NCBI GenBank assembly: GCA_910579425.1
Contig: CAJTVL010000035.1
Location: 1-41,271, forward strand
Length of the DNA: 41,271 nt
Reading direction: 5' to 3'
DNA from: an uncultured Lachnospiraceae bacterium
GTDB taxonomy: Bacteria; Bacillota; Clostridia; Lachnospirales; Lachnospiraceae
Shown: piece after piece, positions 6,886 to 14,513 of the stretch
Layout: each line of letters opens with the position of its first letter
Numbering within the stretch: position 1 is the first letter of the stretch
Translations under genes and position numbers: made by a program
The notes under the pieces: generated by a model
The model's input: the letters and a program-made list of their open reading frames with translations, nothing else
Told to the model about the DNA's origin: nothing
Database searches by the model: none

Positions 6886-8214
6886 ATGAGTAATCAGGTA
6901 CCGGTAAGAATCGCCAATGTTCTGATCAACGCCCTGAAGGGAGGGGTGGTTCCCAGAACGGGGCTGGAATATATTACGGTGGGGCGCACCCAGGAGATTG
7001 CGGCTATTTTACATGATATTGATCTGATCCAGGAGGGAGGCGCGTCCTTTCGGTTCATTGTGGGAAAGTACGGCAGCGGAAAGAGCTTTTTGCTCCAGAC
7101 CATCCGAAACCACGCCACGGCCAGAGGCTTTGCGGTGGTGGATGCCGACCTCTCCCCGGAGCGGAGATTTGCGGGGACAAAGGGACAGGGGCTTGCCACC
7201 TATAAGGAATTGATCAAAAACCTTTCCACAAAGGCAAAGCCCGACGGCGGAGCCCTTCCGCTTATTCTGGAAAAGTGGATTTCCGGCATCCAGATTGCCG
7301 TAAAAAGCCGGAATCCGGAGCTTTTGGAGGGGGACGGCAAGACCTTTGACACCCTGGTGGAGCAGCAGATTTATGCGGTGGCAGGCTCCTTAGAGGGAAT
7401 GGTCAACGGCTTTGAGTTTGCCAGGGCAGTGGTTCTTTACTGGAAGGCCTACCGGCAGGATGACAGTGGGTTAAAGTCCAATGTGCTGCGGTGGTTTCGG
7501 GGAGAGTATCCTACCCGGAGAGAGGCTAAAGAGGATTTGGGGATTAACTTTATCGTCACGGATGAAACCTGGTATGATTTTCTGAAGATATTCGCCGCCT
7601 TTCTGGTGGGGGCGGGCTACAAGGGCCTGTTGGTGATGATCGACGAGCTGGTGAATATTTTTAAGATTTCCAATTCCGTCACCAGAGCCAATAATTATGA
7701 GAAAATCCTTACCATGTACAATGACGTGCTCCAGGGAAAAGCGCAGCATATCGGTTTTTTGATGGGTGCAACGCCTCAGTGCATTGAGGACAAGTATAAG
7801 GGGGTATTCAGCTATGAGGCTCTGCGCTCCCGGCTTTCGGAGGGGCATTTCGCAGCCGGCGGCCTGAAGGATCTGACGGCTCCGATTATCCGGCTGCAGA
7901 TGCTCACCCAGGAGGAAATGTACATTCTCGTGGAGAAGCTTTTGAACATTCACGCCGGGCTCTATCACTATACGCCGAAGCTTACGGGGGAGGATCTGGT
8001 GTATTTTCTGACTGTGGAATATAACCGGGTAGGGGCGGCCAGCCATATCACGCCCAGGGAAATTATCCGGGATTTCATTGAGCTGATCAATATCCTCTGC
8101 CAGAATCCCGAAAAGAACCTGAAGGAAATTTTGGGGGATAACAGTTTCGTGCTGGCAAAGGGCGGCCTTTTGGAGGAAGAAATAGGGGACGAATTCCAGG
8201 ATTTTGAAATTTAG
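6886..8214 (+). CDS. BrxD-like P-loop ATPase (DUF2791, BREX ATP-binding domain)
   Basis: A 442-residue cytoplasmic P-loop ATPase. The N-terminus (NVLINALKGGVVP, then the sensor-like VGR) and Walker A (GKYGSGKS, residues 60-67) followed by FLLQTIR match the DUF2791 family, the BrxD component of type 2 BREX. Walker B is LLVMIDEL with D253-E254. The later EDKYKGVFSYEALRSRL stretch is also typical of the family. BrxD proteins are thought to be AAA-class DNA-associated ATPases; the exact activity is not established. ATG 6886 has an AAAGGAAG site. The gene lies between the TerB protein and the helicase gene, 15 and 17 bases apart. No BREX methyltransferase (PglX) or PglZ is present in the window, so this is not a standard BREX locus. 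Confidence 0.9.
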   Translation: MSNQVPVRIANVLINALKGGVVPRTGLEYITVGRTQEIAAILHDIDLIQEGGASFRFIVGKYGSGKSFLLQTIRNHATARGFAVVDADLSPERRFAGTKGQGLATYKELIKNLSTKAKPDGGALPLILEKWISGIQIAVKSRNPELLEGDGKTFDTLVEQQIYAVAGSLEGMVNGFEFARAVVLYWKAYRQDDSGLKSNVLRWFRGEYPTRREAKEDLGINFIVTDETWYDFLKIFAAFLVGAGYKGLLVMIDELVNIFKISNSVTRANNYEKILTMYNDVLQGKAQHIGFLMGATPQCIEDKYKGVFSYEALRSRLSEGHFAAGGLKDLTAPIIRLQMLTQEEMYILVEKLLNIHAGLYHYTPKLTGEDLVYFLTVEYNRVGAASHITPREIIRDFIELINILCQNPEKNLKEILGDNSFVLAKGGLLEEEIGDEFQDFEI

Positions 8215-8231
8215 CTGCGGGGGCATAAGGG

Positions 8232-10436
8232 ATGAATGTATTTGACAGGCTGGCGCCTTTTATCCAGGACTTTATTTATCAGAATAAATGGGAGGAGCTT
8301 CACGGCAACCAGGTGGCGGCCTGCGAGGTGATCTTTGACAGCGACGACAACCTGCTGCTCTCCTCCGGCACCGCTTCCGGCAAGACGGAGGCCGCTTTTT
8401 TGCCGATACTCACAGAACTTTACGAGCACCCGTCCGCCTCCGTGGGGGTGATGTATATTTCCCCCTTAAAGGCCCTGATCAACGATCAGTTTAAGCGCCT
8501 GGACCTGCTTTTGGAGGGCTCCAATATCCCGGTGACGAAATGGCACGGGGACGCCTCCGAAACAGGGAAGAGCAGACTGATCAAGCATCCGGAAGGGGTG
8601 ATACAGATCACCCCGGAATCCTTGGAGAGCCTTCTGACCAACAAAAGAGGGGCCTGCATGAGTATGTTTTCCGATCTGAGGTTTGTGATCATCGACGAGG
8701 TACACAGCTTCATGCGGGACGTGCGGGGGCTGCAGCTTTTGTGTGTTTTGGAGCGGCTTAAGAAACTGACAGGGGTGAATCCCCGAAGGGTGGGGCTTTC
8801 CGCCACCTTGGGAGACGTGTCTCTGGCAAAGAACTGGTTAAATACGGGGACGGGAAGAAGCTGCGCCGCGCCTTTGTTCGACGAGGGGAAGAAGAGAGTC
8901 AGGCTTCATATCGAACGGTTTGTGAATTATGCCGACAAGAAGGATTTCGTGGAACGCAACGGCAGCATGAATGTGGTGAATGACAGCTCCGGCGGGGACA
9001 TCGGGGACAGGGAGCATTACGACTATCTTTTTAAACAGACCCTGGACAAAAAGACCATTATTTTTGCCAACAGCCGGGAGGAGATCGAGCTTGTGATGGC
9101 CCATCTGAGGGAGACGGCGCTGCGCAGCAAGGCGCCGGACGTCTACCGGGTACACCACGGGAACGTATCGGCGCTTCTTCGGGAAAATACGGAGGATGAG
9201 ATGAAATCCACGCAGGAGAAGATTGTCACCGGGGCTACCGTGACCCTGGAGCTGGGGATTGACATCGGTTCCCTGGATCAGGCAGTCCAGATCGGAGCCC
9301 CTCTTAACGTGTCCAGCTTTGCCCAGCGGCTGGGGCGCTGCGGGCGCAGAGGGCAGGTACCCCAGATTCTGTTCACTTTTGTGGAGAGCCTGAAAATCAA
9401 TTCCTCTGACACCCTTGGCCCCATCAACTGGGAGTTTATCCGCACCATAGCCATTATCGAGCTCTACCTGCGGGAGCACTGGATCGAGCCCATTCCGCCC
9501 TTGAAGCATGCCTACAACCTTTTATATCACCAGACCATGAGCGTCCTCAAAAGCAGCGGGGAGCTGTCCCCTGCAGGGCTGGCCCAGGCCGTGCTTTCCC
9601 TGGACTGCTTTAGAGCGATCACCAAAGAGGATTACAAAAAGCTGCTGGGATACCTCATTTATATCGACCAGCTTCAAAAAACAGAACATGGAGGCCTGGT
9701 GATCGGACGGGAAGGGGAAAAGATTGTAAACAGCCACAAGTTCCTGACGGTTTTTCTTGCGCCGGAATATCTGCTTGTAAAGGATGAAAACCGCACCATC
9801 GGCACGGTGGATAAGGTTTATCCGGTAGGAACCCGCTTTGCCCTTGCGGGCCGCTCCTGGGAGACGGTGGATGTAAATGCAAAGTCAAAGGTTCTGTTTG
9901 TGAAGCCGGTGCAGGGCATCTCGGCGGTGGATTGGGACAGGGATTTCGACGTGGATCTGCATACCGTCCTGGTCCGTAAGGTGAGGAGCGTTCTGCAGGG
10001 CCAGGAGGAATACCTGTATCTGAGCGAAAGATGCAGGGAGAGACTCAACGAGATCCGCTATATCGCCAGAGGCAGCGGGATTTTGGAGCATCTGGTGACG
10101 GCTCTATCCGACAAGAAATTCGCCGTGTTTCCCTGGGTGGGAACCCGGCAGCTTACCACCCTCCATTTTGCACTGCTTCAAAGAAAAATAAAGAGCAGAC
10201 GGCTTTGGGGCACTACCCTTTATCTGGAGGTGGTTTTCGGCGGGACGAAAGAGGAGCTTGAGGCCGTAATCCGGGACATCCTTAAGTCCGATCTGGATCT
10301 GTATGCGCTGCCCCTGCCGGATAAGGTGCAGCTTCGGGGGAAATATAACGAGTTTGTGCCCGGAGAGCTTCTGCGCAAGCAATTTATCGAGGATTATCTG
10401 GATTTTGAGGGATTAAAGGAGGGGATGGACAGCTAA
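8232..10436 (+). CDS. Lhr/BrxHI-like DEAD/DEAH-box helicase
   Basis: A 734-residue superfamily 2 helicase. Motif I is GTASGKT (residues 46-52), motif II DEVH (155-158), motif III SAT (190-192) and motif VI QRLGRCGRRGQ (365-375). The TLELGIDIGSLDQAVQIG segment before motif VI is typical of Lhr-type helicases, and the C-terminal half has the winged-helix-like region seen in them. BrxHI of type 2 BREX belongs to this group and pairs with BrxD. The enzyme should translocate on or unwind nucleic acid using ATP. The start at ATG 8232 has only a weak site (ATAAGGG directly upstream), so coupling to the ATPase gene 17 bases earlier is likely. It converges with the tetR-like gene, leaving 18 bases between. 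Confidence 0.92.
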   Translation: MNVFDRLAPFIQDFIYQNKWEELHGNQVAACEVIFDSDDNLLLSSGTASGKTEAAFLPILTELYEHPSASVGVMYISPLKALINDQFKRLDLLLEGSNIPVTKWHGDASETGKSRLIKHPEGVIQITPESLESLLTNKRGACMSMFSDLRFVIIDEVHSFMRDVRGLQLLCVLERLKKLTGVNPRRVGLSATLGDVSLAKNWLNTGTGRSCAAPLFDEGKKRVRLHIERFVNYADKKDFVERNGSMNVVNDSSGGDIGDREHYDYLFKQTLDKKTIIFANSREEIELVMAHLRETALRSKAPDVYRVHHGNVSALLRENTEDEMKSTQEKIVTGATVTLELGIDIGSLDQAVQIGAPLNVSSFAQRLGRCGRRGQVPQILFTFVESLKINSSDTLGPINWEFIRTIAIIELYLREHWIEPIPPLKHAYNLLYHQTMSVLKSSGELSPAGLAQAVLSLDCFRAITKEDYKKLLGYLIYIDQLQKTEHGGLVIGREGEKIVNSHKFLTVFLAPEYLLVKDENRTIGTVDKVYPVGTRFALAGRSWETVDVNAKSKVLFVKPVQGISAVDWDRDFDVDLHTVLVRKVRSVLQGQEEYLYLSERCRERLNEIRYIARGSGILEHLVTALSDKKFAVFPWVGTRQLTTLHFALLQRKIKSRRLWGTTLYLEVVFGGTKEELEAVIRDILKSDLDLYALPLPDKVQLRGKYNEFVPGELLRKQFIEDYLDFEGLKEGMDS

Positions 10437-10454
10437 CCCTTGCCCGGGTATCTT

Positions 10455-11039
10455 TCATGAGCCGGCAGGGACCCCTTCCGCTACGGCGCTCTTGATGGAG
10501 TTTTTCAGGGTAAGAGTCAGATAAGCGGTCATTTCTTCCCTGGTACGGATGCTCCTGTCGAGGAACCAGTCCAGAAAGATGCCGGTGAGGGCGTTGATAT
10601 AAAAGTCGCAGAGGAACTGTCTGTAGCTTGACTCAAGGGTGAGGGAGGCTTCTTTTTCTGCTTCCTCGATCAGAAAGCCGATATACATTTTAAAATCGGC
10701 GGAAAAAAAGCGCTTCATGCCCTCCCTTCCCACAGAGTCGTAGATGCAGTTGAGGATATGACTGTTGTCGTCCACGTAATCAATGACAAAGCTGATGACC
10801 TCGTCATAGTCCCCGGGCATATCAAATTGCTTTACTACCGTCAGGGCTTCCTGCTCCAGCATCCAGTGGAGCAGGTCATAAATATCCTCAAAGTGATAAT
10901 AAAAGGTTTTGCGGTTCAGGTTACAGTCGGCGCATATTTCGCTGACCGTAATCTGAGAAAGGGGTTTTAACCCCATAAATTTCTTAAGTGAGCCGGTCAT
11001 AGCCTGACGGGTATGAAGGCTCATTTCTTCATGAGTCAT
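10455..11039 (-). CDS. TetR/AcrR-family transcriptional regulator
   Basis: A 194-residue regulator. The N-terminal helix-turn-helix (about residues 30-50: ITVSEICADCNLNRKTFYYHF) is the TetR DNA-binding signature. The C-terminal domain (FLCDFYINALTGIFLDWF...RTREEM) resembles the TetR_C_8 group found with DhaS-like regulators. It is the last gene of the minus-strand operon behind the MMPL transporter and surface protein genes, 12 bases after the latter, with an AAGGAG site before ATG 11039. The most likely role is feedback control of this operon's promoter at 17066-17093. No palindromic operator was clearly identified there. Confidence 0.88.
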   Translation of the reverse strand: MTHEEMSLHTRQAMTGSLKKFMGLKPLSQITVSEICADCNLNRKTFYYHFEDIYDLLHWMLEQEALTVVKQFDMPGDYDEVISFVIDYVDDNSHILNCIYDSVGREGMKRFFSADFKMYIGFLIEEAEKEASLTLESSYRQFLCDFYINALTGIFLDWFLDRSIRTREEMTAYLTLTLKNSIKSAVAEGVPAGS

Positions 11040-11051
11040 AAATGTCTCCTT

Positions 11052-14000
11052 TTACACTCTGTTTCTGTCTTCGGCCGTTTTGCGCCGTTTCCTGTGCCGG
11101 TGTCTGATCAGTAGAGCCGTCACTCCAAGCAGGAGTGCGCCCAGAGCCGAGGCCAGGGCGATGCGGCCGGATGTCGGCAAAGAGGGGGAAGCCGTGCAGG
11201 CAAAGATCACCTGGGAATCCTCTGATGAGAAAACCAGGTAGCTTCCGTCCCTCTCGGCCTGGAGGGGCTGCCAGGCATTGTCCTTATAAAGCGACAGCTC
11301 CGGCAGTTTTATGGCTTCCGGAACCAGATAGCGGAAAGTAAAGGGACCGGAGCCGGAGCCTTCCAGAGAAACCTTCCAGCTTTCGGCTGCCTTATCCGCA
11401 TTTTCGGGCAGAAGTCCGGCAGGGGAAAGGGTCAGGGCATCCTCCGGCGAGAACTGTCCCTCCATCAGCAGGATTGGCCGCTCTCCGGTTTTCTGACTGC
11501 TTTCCAGAGCGGTGATATATTCCGTGTAAATGGCTTGGATCGTCCGGTCAAAGGTAAGGGAGTCATAGTCAAAGTCCTCCCACCTTGCGGTGCAGCCTTC
11601 CTTTTCCGGAAGAGCGGGCAGTTTGTCTGAGTGGAAAGAGTCCCCGTATTCCAGAGTTTCCACGGAAACGGTTTGTCCGTCTGCCACAAAGGTCAGGAAG
11701 ATATTGCGGAACATTTCCGGCAGTCCGGGAACAGCCATAAAATCCCGGTAGGGAAGAGGCTGGGCCAGGCCGGCGTAGCTGACGCCGTCCACACCGGCAG
11801 GGCAATCCTTCACAAAGAAATTGTTTTCCAGCAAGGAAAGATCCTCGGCCTTTCCGGCGATTGAGCCTGAAAAGCTTTTTGCCTCCGGAATATTTACCAT
11901 GCTGCAGCAGTCGGTGATGGTGGAGCCATAGCCCGCAATGCCGCCGATCTGCTCCGTTCCCTGAAGGGTGCATTTGGCATAGCAGGAACGGATCACGGCA
12001 GTGCTTGAGCCTGCGATGCCGCCGCACATGCGCCCTTCGACGGTTACATTTCCGTTCCCGGTGCATTCCAGGATCATTCCCATGGTCATTTCTCCGGCAA
12101 TGCCGCCGCTGCGGTCTTTTTTACATTTCACAATGCCCTGATTATCACAATGGCGCACCACCAGCCTTTCTTTGTAGCGGAAATTCAGGGAAATGCCGCT
12201 GCTTAAATCCAGTTCGTTTTCCGGGTCCAGATTATTTTCCCTGGAAAGGGAGCCTGCAATTCCCCCCGTATTCAGGTCGCCTTCGATTTCTCCGCGGTTG
12301 ATACAGTTCATCACCTTGCCGGTAATGTCGCCGGGCCGGTCCTCGACGGAGACATCCTCTAAAAGCTCCTCCGGATCGGGCGTCTCGTACTCCGTGATTA
12401 TGTCGGTGATCACATGAATCTCGTCAACCACTGCCTGGAAATCCTCCAAAAGCATCTGATTTTCCTCATTTATCATGGCATTCAGAAGCCGCATGTCCGT
12501 GGTGATGGCGGTAAAGCTGCCGCTTAAGGAATTTTGCGCGCTGGCCAGACGGTAGCCGGCAAGAGAAGCCCTTTCACTTAGTGTGTCCCGGACGCTGTGC
12601 AGTACCCGGGAAGCATCCTGATACAGATTATCCTGTGCTTCGTTCAGATTATCCTCTATTTTATCCCGGTCAATGCTGTCCATAACATCGTCCAGGGTAA
12701 TCCCTGCGGTGGGAAAAGGCCACTGGTCCTGCCACTGTGCCGGCCAGCCCGCGGCGAAGGGATTGTTGGTGGGGGAGGGCGTCGGCGTCGGTGATTCTGC
12801 CGGTATCGGCGTTTCCTGCGGTGATTCTGCCGGTATCGGCGTTTCCTGCGGTGTTTCTGTCGGTGTCGGCGCATCTGCCGGCGTTTCAGCGGGGGACTGC
12901 GGCTTGCTGCTGTCCTGGTTATCGGACGAATCGTCAATGCCGTTTCCGTCATCGCTTCCGAGCTGCTGCGGCTCCATGGCGCTGAGATTCTGCGCAAAAC
13001 GTTTCTCGGGAGCAAAGCTGCCTTCCTGCGTGGAGACGCCTGATGCTGGCGTTTCGGTTGGCACTGGCGTCCCGTCTGGCGACGGCGTCCCGGAGGGCGT
13101 CGGTGTTTCAGAGGGCATTGGAGAGCCGGAGGGCGACGGTGAACCGGAAGGCCGCGGCGTAAAGGAGGGCAAAGGCGTAAAAGAGGGCCTTGGCAGTTCA
13201 TCCAGAAAGTCCAGCGACAATGGCCTTGGGGAGGGAAGTTCTGCCAGATTCGTAAGCTCGGAAATATGCTCCAGATCGCTTCCGGCATCGGAGAGAATCC
13301 GGTCAACGGCCTGCTGGGCTCCTTCCACGGAATTGAGTAACTGGCCGATCTGCCCCGTGAGCCTCTCGGAGGTACCGGAGGCGTGGGAGTTCAGCACCGT
13401 GAGCAGACCGTGAAGCTTTTCAAATTCGGTATCCAGCTTCTGCAGAGTATCCTCCAGATATTCCAGCTTGCTGCTGGGCTCCATCTGGCCCGCAATGCCG
13501 CCAATATCCTTTCTTCCGTATAAATGCCCTGAATTGACGCAGCCCTCAATATAGCCGGTCTGGCTTCCGGCGATTCCGCCGATATTGTAGCCTACGTGCT
13601 GATAACCCACAGTCCCCTCGTTGGTGCAGGCCTTGATGATACCGGGATTGCTGCCTGCAATCCCGCCAATGTCCGTGACAGAGGCGGCATTTTCTGTGGT
13701 GAGTAAATCCGTGATGGTGGTATCGGTATTGATTTCGGATAAATCAATGCTGTTGTGTTCTGCAGTGAAATTGACGAGGCTTCGATTGACGGAGCCGGTG
13801 ATACAGCCCTCGTTGCAGCCTGCGATCCCTCCCGCTAAGTGGCGGCCGTTTACCAGGCCGTTTGTGCTGCAGCCGGAAATAATTCCGGTAAGCTCATTGG
13901 TTCCGGCGATCCCGCCCACGCGGTCGCCTCCGGTGATATTTCCCGTGCAGTGACAGTCGGAGAGATAGCCCGCATTGGAACCGACAAGCATGGCAAGACC

Positions 14001-14513
14001 GGAATGAGAGCCCGGGGCCTGGACGATTCCCGATACGTTTAACTGGTAGATCTGGCCGCTTTCCTGTACATAGCGGAAGAGGCCGATGTTACTGCTTCCT
14101 CCCTCCAGACTGATTCCGCTGATTGTGTGGCCCTGCCCCAGAAAGCACCCGCCGAAGGTGGGGATGGGAGAAAAATCGGTTCCGCTCAGATCCAGGTCGT
14201 TATCCAGCACAAAAACCTTATTTTGCGACCAGGTATCCAGGGTGCAACATTTTGCAAAGGAAAGAAGATCCTCCACATCGGCGATATGTATGGCCTCCGC
14301 TTCGGATAAAGGCGGAGCAGAAGGAGCCTGCCCGGCATTCTCCAAAGACGCTTTGGGGCTTTCCGGGTTTCCTGAATTTTGGGCCTTTTCTGAACTTCCC
14401 GGCAGGCTGCCGGCAGAAGCCGAGCCGGAGAAAGCGCCGGATAAAAGCATGGAAATCCCAAGAGAAAAGGAAAGTGTTTTGTAAAAAGTTTTTTTTCTGT
14501 ATTTGTTATTCAT
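11052..14513 (-). CDS. Large GLUG-repeat surface protein with LPxTG-like anchor
   Basis: An 1153-residue secreted protein. It begins with a basic signal peptide (about residues 1-35, ending SGSASA). Two blocks of GLUG-type repeats (GGIAG...G-I..C.N.G, about 160-340 and 745-890) form beta-helix-like stretches. Between them lie two predicted coiled-coil regions and a Pro/Thr/Ser-rich linker (about 430-600) built of T-P-x-P units. A Listeria-Bacteroides-type repeat follows near 970-1020. The tail holds LPTSG (from residue 1112), a membrane helix and a basic RHRHRKRRK end, a sortase-sorting signal in which Ser replaces the usual Thr. Wall anchoring is therefore likely but not certain. It overlaps the transporter gene by 8 nt, suggesting that the surface protein and transporter act together. 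Ligand unknown. Confidence 0.88.
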   Translation of the reverse strand: MNNKYRKKTFYKTLSFSLGISMLLSGAFSGSASAGSLPGSSEKAQNSGNPESPKASLENAGQAPSAPPLSEAEAIHIADVEDLLSFAKCCTLDTWSQNKVFVLDNDLDLSGTDFSPIPTFGGCFLGQGHTISGISLEGGSSNIGLFRYVQESGQIYQLNVSGIVQAPGSHSGLAMLVGSNAGYLSDCHCTGNITGGDRVGGIAGTNELTGIISGCSTNGLVNGRHLAGGIAGCNEGCITGSVNRSLVNFTAEHNSIDLSEINTDTTITDLLTTENAASVTDIGGIAGSNPGIIKACTNEGTVGYQHVGYNIGGIAGSQTGYIEGCVNSGHLYGRKDIGGIAGQMEPSSKLEYLEDTLQKLDTEFEKLHGLLTVLNSHASGTSERLTGQIGQLLNSVEGAQQAVDRILSDAGSDLEHISELTNLAELPSPRPLSLDFLDELPRPSFTPLPSFTPRPSGSPSPSGSPMPSETPTPSGTPSPDGTPVPTETPASGVSTQEGSFAPEKRFAQNLSAMEPQQLGSDDGNGIDDSSDNQDSSKPQSPAETPADAPTPTETPQETPIPAESPQETPIPAESPTPTPSPTNNPFAAGWPAQWQDQWPFPTAGITLDDVMDSIDRDKIEDNLNEAQDNLYQDASRVLHSVRDTLSERASLAGYRLASAQNSLSGSFTAITTDMRLLNAMINEENQMLLEDFQAVVDEIHVITDIITEYETPDPEELLEDVSVEDRPGDITGKVMNCINRGEIEGDLNTGGIAGSLSRENNLDPENELDLSSGISLNFRYKERLVVRHCDNQGIVKCKKDRSGGIAGEMTMGMILECTGNGNVTVEGRMCGGIAGSSTAVIRSCYAKCTLQGTEQIGGIAGYGSTITDCCSMVNIPEAKSFSGSIAGKAEDLSLLENNFFVKDCPAGVDGVSYAGLAQPLPYRDFMAVPGLPEMFRNIFLTFVADGQTVSVETLEYGDSFHSDKLPALPEKEGCTARWEDFDYDSLTFDRTIQAIYTEYITALESSQKTGERPILLMEGQFSPEDALTLSPAGLLPENADKAAESWKVSLEGSGSGPFTFRYLVPEAIKLPELSLYKDNAWQPLQAERDGSYLVFSSEDSQVIFACTASPSLPTSGRIALASALGALLLGVTALLIRHRHRKRRKTAEDRNRV
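12791..12850. repeat. 30-bp tandem repeat in the Pro-rich linker
   Basis: Two identical 30-bp units (12791-12820, 12821-12850) followed by a third, degenerate unit encode PQETPIPAES-type decapeptides in the surface protein. Such repeats change length by slippage without shifting the frame, because the unit is a multiple of three. Confidence 0.8.

Noticed and set aside
5095..10436. Complete BREX locus
   Set aside because: BrxD-like and BrxHI-like proteins are present, but PglX, PglZ, PglW and PglY genes were not found in the window.
12673..13413. Antisense 246-residue reading frame over the Pro-rich linker
   Set aside because: It arises from the low-complexity T-P-x-P codons read backwards and lacks a start signal.
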